From the NCBI GenBank assembly GCA_002633005.1, contig NMRA01000021.1:273998-337997 (forward strand): a stretch of DNA of 64,000 nt, given 5' to 3'. A program made the position numbers and the translations under genes. The DNA comes from Phoronis australis. Taxonomy: Eukaryota; Phoronida; Phoronidae. The notes beneath the pieces are model-generated. The model was not told the DNA's origin, ran no database searches, and worked only from the letters and a program-made list of their open reading frames with translations. Below are positions 52,015-60,513 of this stretch, piece after piece. Each line of letters starts with the position of its first letter. Position 1 is the stretch's first letter.

Positions 52015-52962
52015 GTAAATATTACCCCTGCACAGGTATATGCAGGACTCTATGTAGTTGGGGGGGGGGGTGGCATGTGCCCTCCAAATAATTTTTGAAA
52101 TAATTTTTGATTCCCTGTAGTCCTGTGCTATACTGTGGTCTCAAAAAAATTCAGTTATACCTGACCAGCTTCACACTGCTTCCCAATATTTGCAATCATA
52201 CGGGATGCTCTATATTCTGTGGATGTCTTTTAAATTTTTTGTAAACAATACATTTTTAACAATTCTGTACTGCAGTTTCCATTCACACGCGCATTCACTT
52301 GAGAAAGGTAGATAAAACAACGAGAATTGGTATGGAAGCATTTGATGACTAGCAAAATTTTTGGTTCATTTATAACATTTACTGTCCATCTAAGAAATAT
52401 GCTTATCTTTTTGATGATACTTCTTAAGAATTACTTTAGATATAGTAATAGATAACCCCATCTAACCGATACTGGTAAATACGAAACTTTGCCAAAATTA
52501 ATATTTAGGTTATCAACCCAATGCTTGTAGTCAGTTCCTCATAGAATTATTTTCTTGTTCTTCTAGAAATTTTCTAGTACATTCACATTGTAAAAACGAG
52601 GGGTAGGGGGATTTTGAAACTTCCATTTTAACACAAATTTGTACTGAGAAGTGTGAACAAGCTCATTTTCCAACTAATCTCAGCTTAATTTATAAACAGT
52701 TTTCCAAAATACATCAGTGTTATTATTGGTATCGGGTGTTGACTTATTTTGTGATCATTTCAGTTCAACATACAAGTTATTTTGAAATTTCAAAAACTAA
52801 TTCCGGTTTTGTTGAAAGAACATCATTTGGGAATATGTTTAAACCATTTTGGTTTTCAGTCAAATATGAAGATTTCAACCAAAAAGAAGTAAAAATAATC
52901 TGTTTTCAAAAATTAATTTAAATTTTTAGTAATTATTTTCACTTCTATCCTGTTCATTTCAG
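52015..52962 (+). other. Meis intron, 0.95 kb
   Basis: Donor GTAAAT, acceptor CATTTCAG. An 11-base G homopolymer at 52060-52070 lies 45 bases after the donor. Otherwise AT-rich sequence with no recognisable feature. Confidence 0.85.
52060..52070 (+). repeat. G11 homopolymer near a 5' splice site
   Basis: Run of eleven G residues starting 45 bases downstream of the exon 51949-52014 donor. Likely length-polymorphic and error-prone in sequencing. Intronic G-runs near donors can bind hnRNP H/F-type splicing factors in animals, but that role here is only a possibility. Confidence 0.85.
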
Positions 52963-53195
52963 GTATGGGTATGGGTGTGGACATGTACGGCTCCCCTCCC
53001 CCGGCCAACAGTTACGCCGCCATGTCTCAGCTCCGCCCTCCCGTTCACTCTCAGGCGATGTTAATCCCTGGCCATCCGCATCATATGATGATGGCGCACG
53101 GCGCTCCCATGGGTCACCATGGCATGCCGCAAAGTCCCGCACTACACGGAATGGATGCCATGGGCGGCCATATACAAGACATTCATGCTGGGTAG
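52963..53195 (+). CDS. Meis: Meis last coding exon, Met/His-rich C-terminal tail
   Basis: The acceptor is CATTTCAG and the stop is TAG at 53193-53195. It reads 76 codons after the split Gly: GMGMGVDMYGSPPPANSYAA, then MSQLRPPVHSQ, GHPHHMMMAHGAPMGHHGMP, QSPALHGMDAMGG and HIQDIHAG. It matches the long tail of vertebrate MEIS2 (QLRHGPPMHSY, SHPHHPAMMMHGG, GQVMDIHAQ). The opening GMGMGVDM also recalls the GMGMNMGM of the short MEIS1 ending. GC content is much higher than in the surrounding introns, as expected for coding sequence. An open frame on the opposite strand (53340-52954) is a shadow. Confidence 0.95.
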
Positions 53196-53896
53196 ATGTG
53201 ATGCGAGTTGTTGTTTTGGCTACGGCCAACTTTCCATAAAAGCGATCGGCTCGTTTAACAAAGGCGCTAGAAGGAAGACGCTGCTGTAATGATTCCAACT
53301 TGCAAGTTGCACCTAGAACTCCACTCGTGTGTTGCGGCATTTCCTAGAAACAATTGAGTAATGAACTGTTCATCAAAACAGCATGGGTCCTGGTCACACC
53401 CACTGTCTTGAAAGCAAAAAGCAACCTTTGACCTTTTACTAATCTGAAGACTATGCATGCGCATCCTTTCAGGGAACTCTGAAGGGGCACACAGTTGTCC
53501 GTCGGTGTCCCTTGTGCTTTTCTGGCTTTCCCAGGACGTTAACTACAATTGAAGTTACACATGCCTTGTGCCAACTGGAATTTTTCAAAAAGAAATAATG
53601 TTATAGTGGCCACATACTTGTGTTCTGTCTAAGAAGCAAAGTTTTGATTTAGACCATTTACTGCTATGAGACGGGACTCGACTTGACTCGGATTATAGGT
53701 CATATTCTGAGTTTCCTAAGAGTTTCCTTCAGAACATCCTTGGTACGTAAAATGACACGCCATGACAAGTCCTGTCAAAAGCAATAACAATGTTTCAGTT
53801 CATTCAAAACCCTGAAGTCGCTTATAATTTGACTATGGAACAAACTGAGACAAACTTAAAAATGGTTAGGGGTCTACATCTAAAGTTGATTTTTGC

Positions 53897-53934
53897 GATG
53901 GAAGGCGGGGTTATAGGATGGAAGGCGGGGTTAT
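53897..53934 (+). repeat. 18-bp duplicated unit
   Basis: GATGGAAGGCGGGGTTAT occurs twice, at 53897-53914 and 53917-53934, separated by two bases. Small tandem duplication in the presumed Meis 3' UTR. Confidence 0.9.
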
Positions 53935-56900
53935 TGCCACTTTGATTTTCAGTCGAAATATGTGACATATTCTCTGTCTTGTTTTTGCACAAGTGGCTTT
54001 GTAAAATGGGCCGACATGCTTTCTATTGGTGTAATGCAGCAAAGTGCAGCAACAGAAAACCTCAGATATTAACTTCCACAGAACTCTGCGGGCACTGAAT
54101 TTTGACCCAAATGCCGTATGTCCTTGGACTCTTGTACACTTTGAGTGACGGCATTATTGGTCATAAGAGCTATTTATCCCAACTCTTGGACAGAAGTGTT
54201 ACGGATAAGATGCACAATGCAAATGTTGTGTGTCACGAAACTTGCATTTTGTCAAAATTAGTGTCAAAAAGTATTTACATTAATGTTGAAAGGTGTTGTC
54301 GAATGACCAATTAGATTGCAGAGGTGTTTCATCCTTGTAAAGTTCAAATGGAGGCAAGAGAGCCGATAAAACGTCTAGTCATCGCCATATATGGTGTGAA
54401 TTAACATATAATGCTTTTGACTGCATTGTTTTTCTGTGTACAGAAGTTTGTAAATATGTAATGTAAACAAACGCAGAATAGGAAGCTGTTGATTACAGTG
54501 ACAAGTTTGTGTACATGCCAGTTTTACGCTAACGACTATTTATTTTTCATTATTCTGTGAATGATCGCTACTGACGTGCTAGGGCAATACTGTGGCTATG
54601 TAGAGAGCACATCTGCCTATTGTACATACCATTGTTTGAAGTGTGTGCTGGGGGAATACAGTAAGGCGCCGTGTGTTAACGATTTCTTGTGAAAAATATC
54701 CACCTGTTTTTTTAGAATTTTTGAATATTTCAGTGTTGATATGCATTTTTGGGGAATTATGGAAAATTGTATTTCTAGTATGTGAAATCTAATCACCAGC
54801 TTAGCATGGACATTGTAATCTTGGACGTTTCTGTGGGTTTCTAACTTTGGTAGCTTTCATTCACAAAAAATCAAGATGGTGGAAGACGATGGATGTAGAA
54901 ATGTTTCATTTAGACTTGTTTTAGATCTCTATAGGGAGTTTTCTATGTGTACCCACGGGGGTACAAAGGTTGTGTCTAGCAGTGTCTCTTGTGCTAGACA
55001 TGTTTTATAGTGTTAAAAGGATATTTTTAATGACCTATCAACAACATAGATTTATTTATATGTTAAAAGTTATCGTTTTGAAAAAGTGTTCTCTGATTGT
55101 TCAAGCTAAAAGCTTAATCATTTGACATGTGTTTTCTCACATGTCTCAAATTGTAGCAGCGTTCACGTTGTTAAATGATGCTTTTGCGCTTAATCACTGT
55201 TAGGCATCTCCATAGTTACCAGGACGTCGGGAGTAGTATAATCCATTGTAGTGTTTAAACTTATCAGACAAAACTGCTAAACATTATTTGCCAAAATATC
55301 CTTTCCAGTAAGGAACAGAAATTCTTTTCTGAAAATGCTTCTCTTGTCAACATATTTCTGCCTATTTTAGTTGGACCAATTTTGGTTGCTAAAAGTCTAC
55401 CTTTATTGCGAGGTCTTCGTACTCTTTCCTTGTCAAAATATCTTTGTTCTTAGAGTATCGTACTAGTCATGTCATACACTCAGTTGTTCATTGTTGATCA
55501 GCGATACACATCAAGATCCGCGCAACATTTGTGTACTGTGATCCACAGTTTAAAGGTTAAAGCATTTGTTTTTGATGTTATATATCCTGGTTATCTTAGA
55601 AACACATTTTGTTGTATTAATTTCCTTGTGTGTATTTGCAACACCGTAACAATGAAAAGTGATGCAAATGGCCCAACAAAGACCTGATATCTTGGCTCTT
55701 CATTCACGTTTTACATCACTCTCTATTGTTAATGTATACTACATACTTGCCAAGAAAGAAAAAGTCTACTAGATAACCAGAGATCTGTAAGGTAACTTCA
55801 AAACGGTTATACTTCTTAAAAATTTGAGTTCTATAGAGCACCATGACTTTTTTTATACAGTTTGACGAAAGTTGAAGTTTTTACACAGTTAACCAATATT
55901 CTAATTTTATTGAGCTCCATGACTTTTTCATTACAATATGACACAAGTGCTTTGAAAAATAAATTTACTCGGTTTTTCATTTTAAGTACTTGATATACGG
56001 ACAAACTTTCATGTGATTAGAACTCTTGGGAGCTATGGAAATTTGACGTACAAAAACTTTTGAATTTTGACTTTGCGTGAATTGTTCGTTACCAATTGCG
56101 CTGGTTTTGACGTCTTGTACGCTGGCTTCATTCGAACTTTGATGTATGTTGTACATATATACGCAGCATTTACATTCTTATCATATTCTATTTTTGTATG
56201 TTGTATTTTGACTTTCTGACTGATCTACATCCTGTCTGTGCTCAGTGAAGACATCTAGTTTGTGTCACCAAATGGCTTAGTTACAGTACACAGAAATAGA
56301 GAGACATTTCCCCACTGATAGTAATCTCAAATATAACCATTTCTGTGACTTGTTTTAAGGAAATTGAACCTTACGAGTTGCTGACATTTCTGTTTTGTTT
56401 TTTTTTTCTTCACATTTTGGACCTAGACATTTGCTGCTAGTAGTGATGATTGATAAAAGAAAAAATTGGGACTTGTCTCTTTAAATCGTTGTATGTTGTA
56501 CTATTAACAATTGCCAATCAGCAAGCTCAAAGTGTAGATGCAACAGAAATGATTGAACAGTGCTTTATTGCAAGACACCAAAGAGGCTGAAACATTGTTT
56601 GGTTCTTCCACGGGAGCTGATTTTCGTATTTTACTAATATTTTTCAAATTATTTTACCTGATATCGTTGTTACATGGTGTTTCCTGTAAGATGTTGATCT
56701 TGGTGGTTGTCTGAGTAGTCACTCTGTAAACAATACGTCTGCACAGTTTCACAGTAGATGGTGTTAAATTTTGTTGTCAAAATTGATGTGCACAACAACC
56801 AGTGACATAGTACGTCTCAGGTTTCTGGAGAATCGTAGAGAAAGTAACAGCCTCAAAATTACGCGTTTCTTTACCTTGTTTGAAGACTACACGAAGCCTT

Positions 56901-57327
56901 TTCCCAGTACTCTATGTAGAATGTCAGAATTTAACAAAAATCAAATAAATCTCCCTACTTCTCTTAACACTATGCTTCTGCATCTAATTTTTGCTTCGAT
57001 TTGCCACAGCTTTTGTGGAGTTCATTATTTTTGCGTGATACTGGCTTAATTTCCATGTGTGTGGCAATTCTGTTTACGCAACTTCATCGTGTTATGCAGG
57101 AAGTGTCATGTAAACCTCGCATTGTGAGTGTCCTCCACACACAGTGTTGCAAATGACGTCTGCTGACTGTTCCTTTGTCTGGTTTCTATGACAATGTATG
57201 TCATGCAATTATCATCATCACAGACCATGTATTGTGCCCTGCTCAGCATTGGTTGTAGTTCTCACTTCATCATCTCCGCTCCTGCACTTTGTGTTTTAGA
57301 GTTAGACTTGTGAGTGGTTGTCACATT

Positions 57328-57342
57328 GGTGCATAATGCACC
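57328..57342. other. Short palindrome upstream of the preferred poly(A) signal
   Basis: GGTGCATAATGCACC is a perfect inverted repeat around one central base, 20 bases before the AATAAA at 57363. In RNA it could form a small hairpin. Function unknown; perfect palindromes this short also arise by chance. Confidence 0.4.
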
Positions 57343-57362
57343 GTGAAATGTAAAAGAGTATG

Positions 57363-57368
57363 AATAAA
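57363..57368 (+). terminator. Meis: Preferred poly(A) signal for Meis
   Basis: AATAAA followed by a T/G-containing stretch (ATATTGTTG) and then a T-rich run. It is the third of four canonical signals after the stop and lies clear of the - strand signal of RPAP1. The alternative at 57795-57800 would make the two transcripts nearly abut. The choice is a judgement, not shown by the sequence. Confidence 0.4.
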
Positions 57369-57811
57369 AATATTGTTGCCAAGTTTATCTTTTTCCTTTA
57401 CAGATAGTCTCCTGATAAAACAAAATGTTCACCTTTGTATTGGATGGGTTTCAATATCAAGCATGGTGGTTACTAAGTAGTCAAGTCATGATCTAAAAGT
57501 ACGAGATGCCACGTTTTTTGTTAAAAAGTCTTGATTTAGGCCCCTTACCTTTGTGAAATGGTCTGATATTGATCTTCTTAATTTCAAAGTGACCTGAAAT
57601 TCAGGAGCTTGCTCAAAAGAAGACAAATCTTGTCATTTCCAAGCCCAGAAATCTCACCTATTTTTAACTAAGGTTTATCTCGTGGTAAGTGACCTAAATC
57701 AAAATATTTTTGACAGAAAGCATGAGTTTTGTACCACTTTAACATCAAGTAGAGTTAACTTAGCTAAATCTTGATAAAAAAATTAACTGTGCAAAATAAA
57801 AGTTCTTGAAA
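57369..57811. other. Intergenic gap between convergent genes
   Basis: About 440 bp between the preferred Meis poly(A) signal and the - strand AATAAA assigned to RPAP1. AT-rich, with a further + strand AATAAA at 57795-57800. I see no gene or repeat in it. Confidence 0.5.
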
Positions 57812-57817
57812 TTTATT
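57812..57817 (-). terminator. RPAP1: Candidate poly(A) signal for RPAP1
   Basis: TTTATT on the + strand, which is AATAAA on the - strand, 455 bases after the RPAP1 stop codon. It is the only canonical signal I noticed in the stretch downstream of the stop. It lies 11 bases from a + strand AATAAA (57795-57800), so the two genes end back to back. Confidence 0.45.
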
Positions 57818-58271
57818 CAACTTTAATGAATTACATTCACAGTGTTGGCCAATTTGTCAAATTCGTTTACGTCAATCATTGATGGGCCAACACTTCACTG
57901 AGACCTTTTCCAAACTATGCCAGTAGAGGTTGGCTGCTAAGTACACTGTGGACAGGCAACCTTTGTCATGAGCTTCAGTGACATTCAAGACTATACATCC
58001 ATGATTTCCCCCAGTTTTTGGCACAAAGACAAAATACAACCTCAGCCACAGGAGCACAACTATTTTACGTTGACTAAGCATTCGGGCATACTATAACTCC
58101 CATTCAAATCACCTTCTGTCTTTGTTCTGAACAAAAACGCCTAGAATTCACATCATATGGCATACCCACAGTGGATAATGGTTCCAAAATTGTGACCGAA
58201 AGAATTTGGCATCTGTGCCTGAAGACTGGTCCAAGGTGTGAAGAATTAAGCCCCAATTCTTTACCCTCTCT
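57818..58271 (-). other. RPAP1: Probable RPAP1 3' UTR
   Basis: Sequence between the RPAP1 stop and the candidate poly(A) signal. A 69-codon - strand open frame (58081-57872) lies within it, but it shows no similarity to RPAP1 and no splice signals, and I treat it as chance. Confidence 0.5.
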
Positions 58272-58391
58272 TCACGACGCCACCTCGGAGAGTACCACCT
58301 TTCTGCCAGCTGGCAATTCTGGGTATAGTTCCATTCCGTGATGTGCAGTTAGGTTCATGCTCTTGTAGAACGTAAGGTGGTGCTTCAACTC
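58272..58391 (-). CDS. RPAP1: RPAP1 last coding exon
   Basis: Read on the - strand, the acceptor is CTCTTTAG before 58391 and the stop is TGA at 58274-58272. It reads 39 codons in phase 0: ELKHHLTFYKSMNL, TAHHGMELYPELPAGR, KVVLSEVAS. It matches the very C-terminus of animal RPAP1, where a LRQHLLHYK-type segment is followed by a GFELYxQLPP motif. The frame was too short for ordinary ORF detection; it was found by searching downstream of the 58967 donor. The final KVVLSEVAS is shorter than the human end by several residues. Confidence 0.88.
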   Translation of the reverse strand, partial: ELKHHLTFYKSMNLTAHHGMELYPELPAGRKVVLSEVAS

Positions 58392-58966
58392 CTAAAGAGG
58401 TAACCATTAGTCACATTATGTAGAAAAACAATTACTCGACCATAACCCTTCGAACTGCTAAAACTTATAAACCGACACTGATCAAGACTCTGTCCAGGTG
58501 ACTGTGCAAATATTCTATTGTTCAACAAATCTTGCATAAGTCAGGCATCAGCCCGATCTTCGCTTTCATTTATTCAGCAATACAGTTGTTCTACCTTGTG
58601 CAATCGGCACTCCCGACGAGCCAGAATTGAACTTATGCAGATAAATCTGTTCATATGAATGAACCACACTTGAGAAATTTCCATTGCACTATAAGTAAAT
58701 TCTTTGGACTGGTTGCTAAATCAGGTTTATGAAGCCGTGTCACGTGATGAGACCTTTTCAATTCCACCCATACATAGACAACTCAATGGCGGCAGCAGCC
58801 ATGGATTGAACAAAGCACTTTTCAGAGGCCACATACACTGACAATGTGTACAATTACAATATACTGATCCCAACTTTCTTCAAAAAGTTTTCAGTGACTA
58901 AAAGCAAGTACTTACATCTTAGATCAGTCTATAAATTAGCGCATCGCAAACAAACCAAACTTATAC
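58392..58966 (-). other. RPAP1 intron, 575 bp
   Basis: Donor GTATAA (58966 downward), acceptor CTTTAG. Phase 0. Nothing else recognised inside. Confidence 0.85.
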
Positions 58967-59191
58967 CTGATTGCTCGAATTTTGCACGCTCTTCAACATG
59001 GCCTGCTTCAGCTTGACACTAGCGCCATCTCTCAAATACATGAACTTATTCACGTGATGAACAGCCACTAGATATAGAAGAGGACAGAATGATGGGGTCA
59101 CATGACTTGCTAGCAGTGACTGCAGGTAGAACCGAATGAGTTCGACATCGCACTCTTCGGGCTCCAGAAAGTTCTTGACGGGTATGAGAAC
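58967..59191 (-). CDS. RPAP1: RPAP1 exon
   Basis: On the - strand the acceptor is GTGTTCCAG before 59191 and the donor is GTATAA after 58967. It has 75 codons, phase 0 at both ends: VLIPVKNFLEPEECDVELIR, FYLQSLLASHVTPSFCPLLY, LVAVHHVNKFMYLRDG and the rest to SSNQ. The PSFCPLLYLVAVHHVNKF string corresponds to PRWCPVLYAVAVAHVNSF in human RPAP1, a well-conserved C-terminal segment. The region around it is helical in character. The open frame continues upstream into the intron to a Met at 59263, but the consensus acceptor and the protein match set the exon start at 59191. Confidence 0.93.
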
Positions 59192-60347
59192 CTGGAACAC
59201 GAGAAATACGTCAGTGAAATCTGAAAGCAAAGAAATTGTGATGCCAACTGCCTCTGGAAACATATCGTTGGAGTGACAATATAATTACGCAATGTCTCTG
59301 AGTTATGATGGTATGCAAAGGTGCAATAAATCCGTCTTCTGTCAAAAAACAATTGTCTCAAGCAATCGACCCTTGGTAGATACTGTAGCAAAGTAAACAA
59401 TGGCAAAATTGTCACCATAGAGACATCACATCACAACTGCTTACATGAACACACCCATCAAATACCATGACTATCCTTTGAGAGATTTGATGGATAGACA
59501 GATATGAAAACAATAGAAATGGCCACTAGGGGATGTAGAATACACTGAATCAGTCCAAAATTGAGAACATATCACCGTCGTCTCAATGAAAGTTCCATAA
59601 AAGTCTGTCAAAGAACTTGGTAGATACAGAGACATGTGTAAAAAGCTACAACTGCAGAGGGGTAGTTGGATCCTTCTAGAAGTTCTCTGTCATCAGCTTC
59701 ATAGGCACACATCTGCCAAATTTCATGAAAATCTTCTATGAGAATCAGGAGACACAACGGCGATGTCAACCATACACTGGATGGAAGCCTAATGGCAGAC
59801 GGAGACAACAACAATACAGGTATTTATATATGGGCGTTCAAAAAGGCTTTGCCACTGTGCAGCACGTTTTTAACAGTTTTCAACACAATGAATTGAAGAC
59901 AAGATCATAAACAAGTGTTTACAAAAGTGCAGTTGCTATCTGAGAGGGTTGAGTGTAAATTATGTGAAATGATTCTAACTAGATGATTAATCCATTACTA
60001 CCAACAATAGAGCATCAAAACCGAAGTAAAGGTCATATGCAATGAGACACTATGGACAGATCAGTATTGCCTTGACAACATGATCACAAGCCAAGCCCAG
60101 AACTTGTTTCTTGTCAGAGCAAGGGAAGAATTGAGATCAGTTTATGATGATAAGTAGTTTTTCAGACATAAGGTGAGTTTGTAGGACATATAAATGGTAG
60201 AAAGACTACAACAAGCTCAAACATAAAAATGGCTGCTACAAAGCCATCTCGTGTTCCACTTGAGCCCAAATCCTTGCCCTTGAACAAAAGTATGCTATTA
60301 AACAATTATAATAAGAAGTAATTTCTGAGCTTCATTACAGGTGGTAC
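59192..60347 (-). other. RPAP1 intron, 1.16 kb
   Basis: Donor GTACCA, acceptor TTCCAG, phase 0. The part around 59600-59820 (with phrases such as CCAAATTTCATGAAAATC) resembles sequence often seen in invertebrate interspersed repeats, but I cannot define a repeat within this window. A 68-codon - strand frame there (59814-59608) has no recognisable domain. Confidence 0.8.
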
Positions 60348-60513
60348 CTGATCTAGAGGTATGAACAGCGACCTCAGTGCGGCTGTATGCTCAGTCCAGA
60401 GGAGACGGCGATACATCTTATTGTGTCGTTGTTGAATTGGTAACAGAATGAAGCAGCTGAAAACACTGTCACCAAATGAGGCCGCTTCATACTCCAGTAA
60501 AAATGACAAATAT
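60348..60513 (-). CDS. RPAP1: RPAP1 exon
   Basis: On the - strand the acceptor is AATTTCAG before 60513 and the donor is GTACCA after 60348. One base completes a split Leu codon, then 55 codons: YLSFLLEYEAASFGDSVFSC, FILLPIQQRHNKMYRRLLWT, EHTAALRSLFIPLDQ. EAASFGDSVFSCFILLPIQ matches EAVSFGDHLFGCFVLLPLQ of human RPAP1, the most recognisable stretch of the C-terminal region. EHTAALRSLFIPL matches EHVGALRALSLPL. RPAP1 connects RNA polymerase II with chaperone and regulatory complexes during assembly and nuclear import, and is also linked to Mediator-dependent transcription. Confidence 0.95.

Larger units (their letters stand above)
1..57368 (+). other. Meis: Meis-family TALE homeobox gene, 3' portion (gene-level entry)
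   Basis: Six coding exons can be chained in one frame on the + strand (142, 152, 77, 59, 66 and 233 nt, total 729 nt), giving 242 residues and a stop. The order is a Ser/Thr/Pro-rich linker, an acidic stretch, a TALE homeodomain at about residues 75-137, then an AYSPDG-containing segment and a Met/His/Pro-rich tail. This is the C-terminal half of a Meis/homothorax protein, a DNA-binding cofactor of Pbx and Hox proteins in the nucleus. The N-terminal Meis (PBC-interaction) domain is not in the window; its exons must lie upstream. Exon phases are 0-1, 1-0, 0-2, 2-1, 1-1 and 1-stop. The end at 57368 is the poly(A) signal I prefer and is uncertain; the gene begins before base 1. Identity as a Meis-class gene is near certain. 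Confidence 0.93.
53196..57368 (+). other. Meis: Probable Meis 3' UTR, about 4.2 kb
   Basis: After the Meis stop there is no further exon-like coding sequence on the + strand up to the convergent RPAP1 gene. Candidate AATAAA signals occur at 55958-55963, 56944-56949, 57363-57368 and 57795-57800, so the UTR could end at any of these. Three Pumilio-type UGUAHAUA motifs lie in it (54449-54456, 54621-54628, 56150-56157). There is also a duplicated 18-bp unit at 53897-53934. The extent is inferred; without transcript data part could be intergenic. Confidence 0.55.

Noticed and set aside
52954-53340. 128-codon open frame on the - strand opposite the last Meis exon
   Set aside because: Shadow of the GC-rich coding exon. 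It has no recognisable domain, and the + strand frame matches Meis residue by residue.
57872-58081. 69-codon - strand open frame downstream of RPAP1
   Set aside because: The RPAP1 frame ends at 58272 with a convincing C-terminus. This frame has no acceptor linking it in phase and does not resemble RPAP1.
59192-59263. A Met at 59263 as the start of a separate small gene
   Set aside because: A good acceptor (TTCCAG) precedes 59191, and the RPAP1 similarity begins exactly there. The upstream part is intron.
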